Positions 33,756-42,404 of a stretch of 64,000 bases of DNA are shown one piece after another. Position 1 is the stretch's first letter. The number at the start of each line of letters is the position of its first letter. Source of the DNA: Flavobacterium proteolyticum (GTDB taxonomy: Bacteria > Bacteroidota > Bacteroidia > Flavobacteriales > Flavobacteriaceae); NCBI RefSeq assembly GCF_015223105.1, contig NZ_JADFTZ010000006.1:62001-126000 (forward strand), in the 5' to 3' direction. Made by a program: the position numbers and the translations under genes. Below the pieces are notes generated by a model. The model did not search any database and was not told the origin of the DNA. It was given only the letters and a program-made list of their open reading frames with translations.

Positions 33756-36092
33756 ATGAAAGAAATGCAGCGATATATCAGCCAATTAAACGAAGCACAG
33801 CAAGCACCTGTATTGCAGAAAGACGGTCCCATGATTGTAATTGCGGGAGCGGGTTCTGGTAAAACACGTGTGTTAACCGTTCGTATTGCTAACTTAATGA
33901 GTCAAGGTGTAGATGCTTTTAATATTTTGGCGTTAACGTTTACCAACAAAGCCGCACGTGAAATGAAAAAACGTATTGCAGATATTGTTGGAAATAACGA
34001 AGCGAAAAACCTTTGGATGGGAACCTTTCACTCGGTTTTTGCTAAGATTTTAAGAAGTGAAGCCGATAAATTAGGTTATCCATCTAACTTTACGATTTAC
34101 GATTCTCAGGATTCTTTGCGTTGTTTAGGAGGAATCATCAAAGAAATGCAGTTGGATAAAGATATTTACAAACCAAAGCAAATCTTAGGCAGAATATCAT
34201 CTTATAAAAACTCTTTAATTACAGTAAAAGCCTATTTCAATAATCCCGAATTACAAGAAGCAGATGCGATGAGTAAAAAACCGCGTATGGGGGAAATTTA
34301 TCAACAATATGTGGAGCGTTGTTTTAAATCGGGTGCGATGGATTTTGATGATTTACTATTGAAAACTAATGAATTATTAAATCGTTTTCCAGATGTACTA
34401 GCAAAATATCAAGATAGATTTAGATACATTTTAGTAGATGAGTACCAAGATACGAATCACTCGCAGTATTTGATAGTTCGTGCGTTATCGGATAGATTTC
34501 AGAATATTTGTGTGGTGGGAGATGATGCACAGAGTATTTATGCCTTCCGTGGTGCGAATATAAACAACATTTTAAATTTTCAGAAAGATTACGACAACGT
34601 ACAAATGTATCGTTTGGAACAAAATTATCGTTCATCGAAAAACATTGTTGAAGCAGCAAATAACGTAATCGATAAGAATAAAACCAAGTTAGATAAAATT
34701 GTTTGGACATCCAACGATGACGGACCCAAAATAAAAGTCCACCGAAGTTTAACTGATGGGGAAGAAGGACGTTTTGTAGCGGCAACTATTTTCGAGCAGA
34801 AGATGCAAAACCAAATGTTAAACGGACAATTTGCAATATTGTATCGTACCAATGCGCAATCTCGTGCTATGGAAGATGCGTTACGTAAACGAGATATTCC
34901 GTATCGAATTTATGGTGGTTTATCGTTTTATCAACGTAAGGAAATCAAAGACGTTTTGGCGTATTTGCGATTGGTAATTAATCCAAAAGATGAAGAAGCT
35001 TTAGTTCGTGTGATTAATTATCCAGCCAGAGGAATTGGTGATACAACGGTTGAAAAATTAACGGTTGCAGCCAATCATTACAAGCGTTCTATTTTTGAAG
35101 TAATTGAACACATTGATAAAATTGATTTGAAACTAAACGCAGGAACAAAAGCAAAATTGAATGATTTTGTGACGATGATTAAGAGTTTTCAAGTCATTAA
35201 CGAAAATCAAGATGCGTTTTTCTTAACTGATCATGTTACGAAGAAAACAGGATTGGTTCAAGAACTCAAAAAAGACGGAACTCCAGAAGGAATTGCGAAA
35301 ATTGAAAATATTGAAGAATTACTAAACGGTATCAAAGATTTTACCGAAGGTCAAAAAGAAATCGATGGAGCCAGAGGTGCGTTAGCCGAATTTTTAGAAG
35401 ACGTAGCATTAGCAACCGATTTAGATAAAGATACAGGTGATGATGATAGGGTAGCACTTATGACGATTCACTTGGCAAAAGGATTGGAATTTCCACATGT
35501 GTTTATTGTGGGATTAGAAGAAGATTTATTTCCAAGTGCCATGAGTTTGAATACCCGAAGCGAATTAGAAGAAGAACGTCGTTTGTTCTACGTTGCTTTA
35601 ACTCGTGCCGAACATCAAGCGTATTTAACGTATGCGCAATCGCGTTATCGTTGGGGAAAATTAGTAGATAGCGAACCTTCGCGTTTTATTGAAGAAATCA
35701 ATGATGAATATTTAGAATATTTGAATCCAGTAGATTCGGGTTATCGTTACAAACCGGTTATGGATATTGATGTTTTTGGCGATATTGATAAATCGAAATT
35801 AAGATTAGCTAAACCAACCGCAGGAACGCCACCAAAATATTTAACACAAGACCAACCAAGTCCAACCGCGAATATTAGACGATTGAAACCAGTTTCAAGT
35901 AATTCAGGAAGTTCTAATGTGGTAGATGCTAATTTAAACGTTGGAAATATTGTAATGCACGAACGTTTTGGAAAAGGACAAATCGTAAACATCGAAGGAG
36001 TAGGAGCAGACAAAAAAGCCGAAATTCGTTTTGATGTAGGTGGATTAAAGAAGTTGTTGTTACGATTTGCGAAGTTGGAAGTGATAGGATAG
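33756..36092 (+). CDS. UvrD/PcrA-type ATP-dependent DNA helicase
   Basis: A 778-residue superfamily 1A helicase. Motifs in order: Walker A GAGSGKTR, Ia FTNKAAREM, II DEYQDTN, III GDDAQSIYAFRG, IV, V MTIHLAKGLEFP, and VI EERRLFYVALTRA. The C-terminus (VGNIVMHERFGKGQIVNIEG) is the PcrA-like beta-barrel that contacts RNA polymerase in PcrA/UvrD. It unwinds DNA 3' to 5' in nucleotide excision and mismatch repair and displaces RecA or stalled polymerase. Starts at ATG; a second in-frame ATG three codons later is an alternative. It precedes tsaC on the same strand. Confidence 0.94.
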   Translation: MKEMQRYISQLNEAQQAPVLQKDGPMIVIAGAGSGKTRVLTVRIANLMSQGVDAFNILALTFTNKAAREMKKRIADIVGNNEAKNLWMGTFHSVFAKILRSEADKLGYPSNFTIYDSQDSLRCLGGIIKEMQLDKDIYKPKQILGRISSYKNSLITVKAYFNNPELQEADAMSKKPRMGEIYQQYVERCFKSGAMDFDDLLLKTNELLNRFPDVLAKYQDRFRYILVDEYQDTNHSQYLIVRALSDRFQNICVVGDDAQSIYAFRGANINNILNFQKDYDNVQMYRLEQNYRSSKNIVEAANNVIDKNKTKLDKIVWTSNDDGPKIKVHRSLTDGEEGRFVAATIFEQKMQNQMLNGQFAILYRTNAQSRAMEDALRKRDIPYRIYGGLSFYQRKEIKDVLAYLRLVINPKDEEALVRVINYPARGIGDTTVEKLTVAANHYKRSIFEVIEHIDKIDLKLNAGTKAKLNDFVTMIKSFQVINENQDAFFLTDHVTKKTGLVQELKKDGTPEGIAKIENIEELLNGIKDFTEGQKEIDGARGALAEFLEDVALATDLDKDTGDDDRVALMTIHLAKGLEFPHVFIVGLEEDLFPSAMSLNTRSELEEERRLFYVALTRAEHQAYLTYAQSRYRWGKLVDSEPSRFIEEINDEYLEYLNPVDSGYRYKPVMDIDVFGDIDKSKLRLAKPTAGTPPKYLTQDQPSPTANIRRLKPVSSNSGSSNVVDANLNVGNIVMHERFGKGQIVNIEGVGADKKAEIRFDVGGLKKLLLRFAKLEVIG

Positions 36093-36114
36093 AAGTTTTA
36101 GTTTTTTAGATTAA

Positions 36115-36144
36115 CTTGAAACTTGAAACAAAATTAACTTGAAA
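36115..36144 (+). repeat. CTTGAAA heptads upstream of tsaC
   Basis: CTTGAAA at 36115, 36122 and 36138: two exact tandem copies, then a 9-base break and a third copy. The last is followed by CAAAAAT and the tsaC ATG 10 bases on. The unit is identical to that of the ubiA and glycosyltransferase arrays, in the same orientation relative to the gene. Confidence 0.75.
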
Positions 36145-36154
36145 CAAAAATAAG

Positions 36155-36775
36155 ATGTCAGAAATCATAAAAATATACGAAGACAAACCAAGCGAAGCCG
36201 CAATTAAAAAAGTGGTTGAGGTTTTAAAAAACGGAGGTTTAGTCATTTATCCAACCGATACGGTTTATGGTTTAGGTTGTGATATTACCAATTCTCGTGC
36301 GTTAGAAAAAATTGCTAAAATCAAAGGAATTAAGTTAGAAAAAGCCAATTTTTCCTTTGTTTGTTCCGATTTGAGTAATCTTTCCGATTATGTGAAACAA
36401 ATTGACACTTCCACATTTAAAATTTTAAAACGCGCTTTACCTGGACCTTACACGTTCATTTTACCAGGAAATAACGATTTACCTAAAGAATTCAGAAAAA
36501 AGAAAACCGTTGGTATTCGTGTTCCTGATAACAATATTGCTCGTGAAATTGTAAAACTTTTAGGTAATCCAATAGTTTCAACCTCAATTCACGATGAAGA
36601 TGAGGTAATTGAATACTCAACCGATCCCGAATTAATCTTCGAAAAATGGAATAACAAAGTTGATTTGGTTATCGATGGTGGCTACGGAGACAATGTGGCT
36701 TCAACCATTGTAGATTTAACAGGTTACGAACCAGAAGTAATTCGTGAAGGAAAAGGAAGTTTGGATATATTATAA
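36155..36775 (+). CDS. tsaC: L-threonylcarbamoyladenylate synthase (YrdC/Sua5 family)
   Basis: A 206-residue YrdC-domain protein of the short (TsaC-like) type. It has the family signature GGLVIYPTDTVYGLGCD near residues 28-45, LPGPYTFIL, and the C-terminal DGG and STIVDLTG...VIREGKG. It makes threonylcarbamoyl-AMP from threonine, bicarbonate and ATP, the first step of the t6A37 modification of tRNAs reading ANN codons. It is cytoplasmic. It probably shares a transcript with the helicase gene upstream (62-base gap holding a heptad array). A strong terminator follows. Confidence 0.93.
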   Translation: MSEIIKIYEDKPSEAAIKKVVEVLKNGGLVIYPTDTVYGLGCDITNSRALEKIAKIKGIKLEKANFSFVCSDLSNLSDYVKQIDTSTFKILKRALPGPYTFILPGNNDLPKEFRKKKTVGIRVPDNNIAREIVKLLGNPIVSTSIHDEDEVIEYSTDPELIFEKWNNKVDLVIDGGYGDNVASTIVDLTGYEPEVIREGKGSLDIL

Positions 36776-36778
36776 TAA

Positions 36779-36806
36779 AAAACGCCTCAATCACTTGAGG
36801 CGTTTT
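36779..36806. terminator. bidirectional intrinsic terminator
   Basis: 12-base stem (AAAACGCCTCAA / TTGAGGCGTTTT), TCAC tetraloop, T-run on the plus side and A/T tract on the minus side. It serves convergent tsaC and the OmpA-like gene. Confidence 0.9.
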
Positions 36807-36826
36807 TTTTATATTTTGAAGGTGAA

Positions 36827-37663
36827 TTATTTTCCACTTAAGTTTTTCATTTCCTTTTCTAACATATCGTAGAATTGGTCAATCTTTGGCATAATTATAA
36901 TGCGAGTTCTTCTGTTTTTAGCTCTATTTGCTGGTGAATCGTTTTCCACTAAAGGAATATAAGAACTTCTTCCTGCAGGAATTAATTGTTTTGGACTAAC
37001 ACCTAAATCTTTATGTAAAACTCTTACGATTGAAGTCGCTCTTTTTACCGATAAATCCCAGTTGTCTAATAAAACTGCATTTTTAATTGGCACATTATCA
37101 GTGTGACCTTCAACTAAACACTCGAAATCAGGTTTGCTGTTGATTACTTTAGCCACTTTAGCTAAAACACCTTTTGCTTTATCACTTACTTCGTAACTTC
37201 CCGATTTGAATAATAAATTATCAGCAATCGAAATCATCACAACTCCTTTTTCAACATTAATATTAATGTCCGGATCGTCGATTCCAACTTCACGTTTTAA
37301 GCTTGTTACTAAAGCTAAAGTAACACTATCTTTTTTAGTTAAAGCATCTTGTAAGCGTGTGATTTTTAAATCTTTTTCTTTTAAACTTTCCAAAGATTTT
37401 TCCAGATTTTCTGCACCTTTAGTTGTTAATGTTGTTAAATTTCCAACATTGTTAATTAAGTCAGAATTGTTCTTTTTCAAGAAATCAACTTGTTGCGCTA
37501 AGGCTTCTTTTTCAGTCAAACACGTATTTAGTTTTACGGTTGCTGTGTTTAATAAATCTTGAATTTCTTTGTTTTTAGCTTCTAATTCCGTGTATTTCTT
37601 TTTTGAAACACAAGAACTTAATGAAATAGCAGCTACTGTGGCGAATAACATTACTCTTCTCAT
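36827..37663 (-). CDS. OmpA-family lipoprotein with coiled coil
   Basis: A 278-residue lipoprotein: signal with lipobox ending at Cys18 (SLSSC), a coiled-coil region (about 22-115), then an OmpA_C peptidoglycan-binding domain with VEGHTDNVPI, NWDLSVKRA and NRAKNRRTRII. It should tether the outer membrane, or a periplasmic complex, to the cell wall by binding diaminopimelate. The layout (lipid anchor, coiled coil, OmpA domain) resembles Pal- or MotB-like proteins rather than a beta-barrel OmpA. It is transcribed alone after the glycosyltransferase gene and ends at a shared terminator. Confidence 0.92.
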   Translation of the reverse strand: MRRVMLFATVAAISLSSCVSKKKYTELEAKNKEIQDLLNTATVKLNTCLTEKEALAQQVDFLKKNNSDLINNVGNLTTLTTKGAENLEKSLESLKEKDLKITRLQDALTKKDSVTLALVTSLKREVGIDDPDININVEKGVVMISIADNLLFKSGSYEVSDKAKGVLAKVAKVINSKPDFECLVEGHTDNVPIKNAVLLDNWDLSVKRATSIVRVLHKDLGVSPKQLIPAGRSSYIPLVENDSPANRAKNRRTRIIIMPKIDQFYDMLEKEMKNLSGK

Positions 37664-37732
37664 ACGTTTAAATTTTTTTACAAAATTAAATGGAAATTGT
37701 TAAAAAATAGCTTTTATTAACCTAAACTATTG

Positions 37733-38728
37733 TTAAAAAAGGTCAGCAAAGACCTTGCCATTCTTGATAAAGTAACGATAAACGATGCTGTTTATTTTGT
37801 AATAATTTGATTTTTGAATTGCACCTCTTTTTTTATAAAACTGATTTGCAAGATGATAATAATAAAAATGAGCCTGAATAATTGCAAAAAAATGTTTGAA
37901 TTTTCCCTTCAAAATAAATTGAATTCCCGCAAGTCCATCCAAACACAATCTCATAAAAAGGATTGGCAATAATTGATTTTTCGGCAAATTCTTGGTTAAC
38001 ATCAACAATGAATTTCTGAAATTTAAAAAGGTTTTTCTCGGATTTCCTTCGTTTAAAGTAGCACCACCAACGTGATAAACAGTTGATTTTGAAGTATATT
38101 TTATTTTGTAACCCAAATTAAAAGCTCTCCAACACAAATCGATTTCTTCTTGATGGGCAAAGAAATCATCATCAAAACCGTTTAGTTTTCGGTAGACTTC
38201 TTTTCGGATAAAGAAACAAGCTCCGGTTGCCCAAAAAATTTCGATTTCATCATCGTATTGATTTAAGTCTTCTTCAACAGTATCGAAAATTCTACCACGA
38301 CAAAATGGATAACCAAATTTATCAATAAAACCGCCAGCACCACCAGCATATTCAAAATGCGTTTTCTTTTTGAAATCTAATAATTTAGGTTGTATGATGG
38401 CAGTCTCGGGTTGATTTTCAAAAATTTCTAAAATAGGAGTAAGCCAATTTTCAGTCACTTCAATGTCTGAATTTACCAAGGCATAATATTCTTCTTCAAC
38501 AAACTTCAAGGCTTCATTATAACCTTTTGCAAATCCAAAATTCCCAGTATTTTGAATGATTTTTACCGAAGGAAATTGGTTTTGAATCACTTCAATAGAA
38601 GTATCGGTCGAAGCATTATCAGCTACATAAATCGTAGCTTCATTAGAAAACGCAATCACCGAAGGCAAAAACTGTTCTAACAATTTGGCTCCGTTCCAAT
38701 TTAATATGACTACTGCTATTTTTTTCAA
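37733..38728 (-). CDS. family 2 glycosyltransferase (TTG start)
   Basis: A 331-residue GT2 enzyme. N-terminal IAVVILNWNGAKLLEQFLPSV and ADNASTD are typical of rhamnosyl- or WcaA-like transferases; NSDIEV is the metal-binding DXD-like site, and ATGACFFIRKEVY with GFDDDFFAHQEEIDLCWR forms the acceptor region. It likely adds a sugar to a surface polysaccharide or lipid-linked intermediate. There is no ATG in frame before the conserved N-terminus: an upstream stop limits the choice to two TTG codons. The one used here gives MKKIAVVILNWNG. A heptad array of CCTGAAA/CTTGAAA units lies directly upstream. Confidence 0.9.
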   Translation of the reverse strand: MKKIAVVILNWNGAKLLEQFLPSVIAFSNEATIYVADNASTDTSIEVIQNQFPSVKIIQNTGNFGFAKGYNEALKFVEEEYYALVNSDIEVTENWLTPILEIFENQPETAIIQPKLLDFKKKTHFEYAGGAGGFIDKFGYPFCRGRIFDTVEEDLNQYDDEIEIFWATGACFFIRKEVYRKLNGFDDDFFAHQEEIDLCWRAFNLGYKIKYTSKSTVYHVGGATLNEGNPRKTFLNFRNSLLMLTKNLPKNQLLPILFMRLCLDGLAGIQFILKGKFKHFFAIIQAHFYYYHLANQFYKKRGAIQKSNYYKINSIVYRYFIKNGKVFADLF

Positions 38729-38732
38729 GTGA

Positions 38733-38767
38733 TTTTTTGTTTCAGGTTTCAAGTTTCAGGTTATTTG
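38733..38767 (-). repeat. 7-bp tandem array at the glycosyltransferase start
   Basis: Five units on the plus strand: TTTTTTG, TTTCAGG, TTTCAAG, TTTCAGG, TTATTTG. It overlaps the more upstream TTG candidate and ends 4 bases before the preferred TTG. Confidence 0.82.
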
Positions 38768-38806
38768 GAGTTTTAAAGAAAAAATTCATCCATCATCCAG
38801 CTTCCA

Positions 38807-39250
38807 TCATTTATATTCAGGAAGTTCTCTTAAAAAAACATATTTCTCATTCTCAAAATCCATTTGGCAAAAATAATGATTTAGTCCATTGGTCACCATT
38901 AAATATTTCGCTTTCAAAACTAAGTTATAACGAGCGATTTGATCAAATGTTTGTTGGGAAATCGGAACTTCTGGTGCTTTGCATTCGATAAGTAAAAATA
39001 TTTCTCCGTTAGGTTGAAAAACAACACCATCATATCGTTTACTTAATTCGTTAATTTTGATTAATTTTTCAACGTTGATATACGATTTTGGATACTTTTT
39101 ATCTTGCAATAAAAATTGAACTACGTGTTGACGCACCCATTCTTCGGGAGTAAGAAGAATAAATTTTTTTCTGATTTCATCAAAAATAGACACTTTATTT
39201 TCACTATTTTTGAACCGAAAGGAATAGGTTGGAAAATTCAATTTTTGCAT
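38807..39250 (-). CDS. stand-alone HsdR-N-terminal-like (PD-(D/E)XK) protein
   Basis: A 147-residue protein matching the N-terminal nuclease domain of type I restriction R subunits (HSDR_N_2-like). The nuclease core is complete: Glu37 (TPEEWVRQH), Asp74 (RYDGVVF), Glu89 and Lys91 (IECKAP), then a QTFDQIARYN helix. There is no helicase domain and no HsdM or HsdS nearby, so it is not a restriction system. It is divergent from holA with a 62-base gap, an association that seems common in Bacteroidota and hints at a DNA metabolism role. Its function is unknown. Confidence 0.85.
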   Translation of the reverse strand: MQKLNFPTYSFRFKNSENKVSIFDEIRKKFILLTPEEWVRQHVVQFLLQDKKYPKSYINVEKLIKINELSKRYDGVVFQPNGEIFLLIECKAPEVPISQQTFDQIARYNLVLKAKYLMVTNGLNHYFCQMDFENEKYVFLRELPEYK

Positions 39251-39274
39251 AGTTCAAAATTAGTTAAATATTAC

Positions 39275-39309
39275 AAACTGCCAACTATTTACTGACCACT
39301 GAATACTAA
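39275..39309 (+). repeat. 7-bp tandem array upstream of holA
   Basis: Units AAACTGC, CAACTAT, TTACTGA, CCACTGA, ATACTAA in perfect phase with invariant ACT at positions 3-5. It ends 3 bases before the holA ATG. Confidence 0.82.
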
Positions 39310-39312
39310 ATT

Positions 39313-40317
39313 ATGGACGAAGTAATTCAAATTACAAAAGATATAAAAGCCGGAAACATCAAACCCATTTATTTTTTTATGGGTGAAGAGCCCTATTATA
39401 TTGATAAATTGACTGATTTTATTGAGCAAAATGTGTTGCAAGAACACGAACGCGATTTTAATCAAACGATTTTATATGGTCGTGATGTTACAATGGAAGA
39501 TGTGGTTGGAAATGCTAAACGTTATCCAATGATGGCAGATCGTCAAGTAGTGGTTGTTAGAGAAGCTCAGGAATTATCACGTCATATTGAAAAGTTAGAA
39601 TCGTATGCCGAAAACCCGCAGCCTACAACGGTTTTGGTTTTTGCTTACAAATACAAAACTTTAGATAAACGTAAAAAAGTAACGAAACTTTTAGACAAAG
39701 TCGGAGTAGTTTACGAAAGTAAAAAAATGTATGAAAATCAGGTTGGTGATTGGATTAAACGCGTTTTATCTGGACAAGGTTATAGCATTGAACCTAAAGC
39801 AGCCGCTATTTTAGTAGAATTTTTAGGAACCGATTTATCCAAAATCAGTAACGAATTAGAAAAACTAAAAATTATTTTACCAAAAGGGCATACGTTTACT
39901 CCAAAAGACATTGAAGAAAACATTGGTTTTAGTAAAGATTATAACAACTTCGAATTGCGAAAAGCCATTGGTGAAAAAGACCAATTGAAAGCCTACAAAA
40001 TCATAGATCACTTCTCACAAAACCCAAAAGATAACCCGTTGGTGGTTACTACTGGATTGGTATTTGGTTTCTTTTCGCAATTATTGCAATATCACGGATT
40101 AAAAGACAAATCTCAGTTTAATGCAGCTAAAGTTTTAAAAGTAAGCCCTTATTTTGTAAAAGATTATGAAGTAGCATTCCGAAATTATCCAATGAAAAAG
40201 GTAAGTGCAATAGTTGCTGCTCTTCGTGACATCGATGTAAAAAGTAAAGGAGTTGGTGCTTCATCAATGTCACAACACGATTTACTAAAGGAAATGTTGA
40301 TTAAAATTTTCAATTAA
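39313..40317 (+). CDS. holA: DNA polymerase III delta subunit
   Basis: A 334-residue clamp-loader subunit: N-terminal FFMGEEPYYIDKLTDFI, a central AAA+-like region lacking a functional Walker A, and a C-terminal helical collar domain with FELRKAIGEKDQ and HDLLKEMLIKIF. Delta opens the beta sliding clamp during loading. Length and domain order are normal. It is divergent from the HsdR-N-like gene and may lead into the small membrane protein and ettA genes downstream. A 7-bp array abuts its start codon. Confidence 0.93.
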   Translation: MDEVIQITKDIKAGNIKPIYFFMGEEPYYIDKLTDFIEQNVLQEHERDFNQTILYGRDVTMEDVVGNAKRYPMMADRQVVVVREAQELSRHIEKLESYAENPQPTTVLVFAYKYKTLDKRKKVTKLLDKVGVVYESKKMYENQVGDWIKRVLSGQGYSIEPKAAAILVEFLGTDLSKISNELEKLKIILPKGHTFTPKDIEENIGFSKDYNNFELRKAIGEKDQLKAYKIIDHFSQNPKDNPLVVTTGLVFGFFSQLLQYHGLKDKSQFNAAKVLKVSPYFVKDYEVAFRNYPMKKVSAIVAALRDIDVKSKGVGASSMSQHDLLKEMLIKIFN

Positions 40318-40396
40318 TACAAAGCATAAAAAGTTTTAAAATTTGTACCTTCGCAGTCCTAAATTTCACAAAACTTTAGATAAAAATATTTAGATT

Positions 40397-40579
40397 ATGG
40401 GAATGAATAAAAATACAATTTTAGCTTGGGCCACTTTCATTATGATTTTAATGGGATTATTATTGATTGGCTTAGGAATTTACAGATATGCCGATGTAGC
40501 AGGTTGGGGATTCTCAGCTGTAGGTGTTGGTTTCTTTGCTATTGCTTGGGTTTTTAATGCCTTAAAAGGAAGAGTGTAA
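40397..40579 (+). CDS. 60-residue two-helix membrane protein (CAL67264-like)
   Basis: A 60-residue protein with two hydrophobic segments (about 7-27 and 36-55), joined by a short loop containing YADVAGWGFSAVG, and ending in a basic tail (LKGRV). It looks like the small flavobacterial family I recall as CAL67264 membrane proteins; function unknown. A TACCTTCG box about 50 bases upstream may be its -7 element. It is followed by ettA 50 bases on, in the same direction. Confidence 0.75.
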   Translation: MGMNKNTILAWATFIMILMGLLLIGLGIYRYADVAGWGFSAVGVGFFAIAWVFNALKGRV

Positions 40580-40629
40580 AAAAGTAATAAGTACAAAATT
40601 TTAATAATCATAAATCAAACATATAGTTT

Positions 40630-42321
40630 ATGTCAGACGATAAAAAAGTCATTTTCTCCATGCAAAAAGTAAGCAAAGCTTACCAAGGAAGTGACAAACA
40701 AGTATTAAAAAACATCTATTTGAGTTTCTTTTACGGAGCTAAAATTGGTATTTTAGGTTTAAATGGTTCCGGAAAATCTTCGCTATTGAAGATTATCGCT
40801 GGAGTAGATAAAAACTATCAAGGAGATGTTGTTTTTGCACCAGGATATACTGTAGGATATTTAGAACAAGAGCCAAAATTAGACGAAACTAAAACCGTAA
40901 TTGAAGTAGTTCGTGAAGGAGCAGCGGAGATTTTTGCTTTATTGGAAGAATTCAACAAAATCAACGACGATTTTGGTTTGCCAGAAGTTTATGAAGATGC
41001 CGATAAAATGCAAAAACTAATGGATCGTCAAGCAGAATTACAAGACAGAATAGATGCTTGTGGTGCTTGGGAAATCGATACTAAATTAGAAATTGCAATG
41101 GATGCGCTTCGTACTCCAGAAGCAGATACACCAATTGCGGTTTTATCAGGTGGAGAAAAGCGTCGTGTAGCTTTATGTCGATTATTATTGCAACAACCTG
41201 ATGTATTGTTATTAGATGAGCCAACCAACCATTTGGATGCGGAATCGGTACTTTGGTTAGAACAACATTTACAACAGTATGCTGGAACAGTTATCGCAGT
41301 AACGCACGATAGATATTTCTTAGATAACGTTGCGGGTTGGATTTTGGAATTAGATAGAGGAGAAGGTATTCCATGGAAAGGAAATTATTCTTCTTGGTTA
41401 GACCAAAAAGCGAAACGTTTAGAGCAAGAAGAAAAAGTGGCTTCAAAACGTAGAAAAACATTAGAACGTGAGTTGGATTGGGTGCGTCAAGGAGCAAAAG
41501 GTCGTCAAACCAAGCAAAAGGCACGTTTACAGAACTATGATAAATTATTGAACGAAGACCAAAAAGAATTAGACGAAAAATTAGAAATCTACATTCCAAA
41601 TGGACCTCGTTTAGGAACTAATGTCATAGAGGCTAAACATGTTTCAAAAGCATTCGGGGATAAATTATTATATGATGATTTAAATTTTGTATTGCCACAA
41701 GCGGGAATTGTTGGAATTATCGGTCCAAATGGTGCTGGAAAATCGACCATTTTCCGAATGATAATGGGAGAAGAAACTCCAGATTCAGGTTCATTCACAA
41801 TTGGTGATACGGTTAAAATTGCTTATGTAGATCAATCGCATTCTAATATTGATGTGAATAAATCTATTTGGGAAAACTTCTGCGATGGTCAAGAATTAAT
41901 CATGATGGGCGGAAGACAAGTAAATTCGAGAGCGTATTTATCTCGTTTTAACTTTGGCGGAAGCGATCAAAACAAAAAAGTAGCTACTTTATCAGGTGGG
42001 GAAAGAAATAGACTTCACCTAGCTATGACTTTAAAAGAAGAGGGTAACGTTTTATTATTGGATGAGCCTACGAATGACTTAGATGTTAATACATTACGAG
42101 CTTTAGAAGAAGGTTTAGAAAATTTCGCTGGTTGTGCGGTAATTATTTCCCACGATAGATGGTTTTTAGATAGAGTTTGTACACATATTTTAGCTTTTGA
42201 AGGTGATTCTCAAGTATATAGTTTTGAAGGAAGTTTCACAGAATACGAAGAAAACAAGCGTAAACGCCTTGGAAAAGATGTAACGCCAACTCGTATTAAA
42301 TACAAAAAATTAACACGATAA
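40630..42321 (+). CDS. ettA: energy-dependent translational throttle protein EttA (ABC-F)
   Basis: A 563-residue soluble ABC-F ATPase with two ATP-binding cassettes: Walker A GLNGSGKSS and GPNGAGKST, signatures LSGGEKRRVAL and LSGGERNRLHL, Walker B followed by DEPTNHLD and DEPTNDLD. Between them is the linker (P-site tRNA interaction motif region, GAKGRQTKQKARLQ). EttA binds the ribosomal E site and gates entry into elongation according to ATP/ADP ratio. The length is as expected. It ends at a strong terminator. Confidence 0.94.
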   Translation: MSDDKKVIFSMQKVSKAYQGSDKQVLKNIYLSFFYGAKIGILGLNGSGKSSLLKIIAGVDKNYQGDVVFAPGYTVGYLEQEPKLDETKTVIEVVREGAAEIFALLEEFNKINDDFGLPEVYEDADKMQKLMDRQAELQDRIDACGAWEIDTKLEIAMDALRTPEADTPIAVLSGGEKRRVALCRLLLQQPDVLLLDEPTNHLDAESVLWLEQHLQQYAGTVIAVTHDRYFLDNVAGWILELDRGEGIPWKGNYSSWLDQKAKRLEQEEKVASKRRKTLERELDWVRQGAKGRQTKQKARLQNYDKLLNEDQKELDEKLEIYIPNGPRLGTNVIEAKHVSKAFGDKLLYDDLNFVLPQAGIVGIIGPNGAGKSTIFRMIMGEETPDSGSFTIGDTVKIAYVDQSHSNIDVNKSIWENFCDGQELIMMGGRQVNSRAYLSRFNFGGSDQNKKVATLSGGERNRLHLAMTLKEEGNVLLLDEPTNDLDVNTLRALEEGLENFAGCAVIISHDRWFLDRVCTHILAFEGDSQVYSFEGSFTEYEENKRKRLGKDVTPTRIKYKKLTR

Positions 42322-42332
42322 ACATTTGTTAT

Positions 42333-42357
42333 AAAATCCTGATTTAGTCAGGATTTT
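42333..42357 (+). terminator. intrinsic terminator after ettA
   Basis: 10-base stem (AAAATCCTGA / TCAGGATTTT), 5-base loop and a long T-run, 12 bases after the stop codon. Confidence 0.9.
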
Positions 42358-42404
42358 TTTTTATTTTAGTAGTTCTTAAAATCAATCCTATTTAAAGCAG
42401 TTAC

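Noticed and set aside
38807..39250. Interpretation as part of a type I restriction-modification system
   Set aside because: No helicase, methylase or specificity subunit anywhere in the window; single 147-residue domain only.
40397..40579. Small membrane gene considered as toxin of a toxin-antitoxin pair
   Set aside because: Two-helix protein with conserved-looking loop, placed before ettA, no antitoxin RNA or partner seen.
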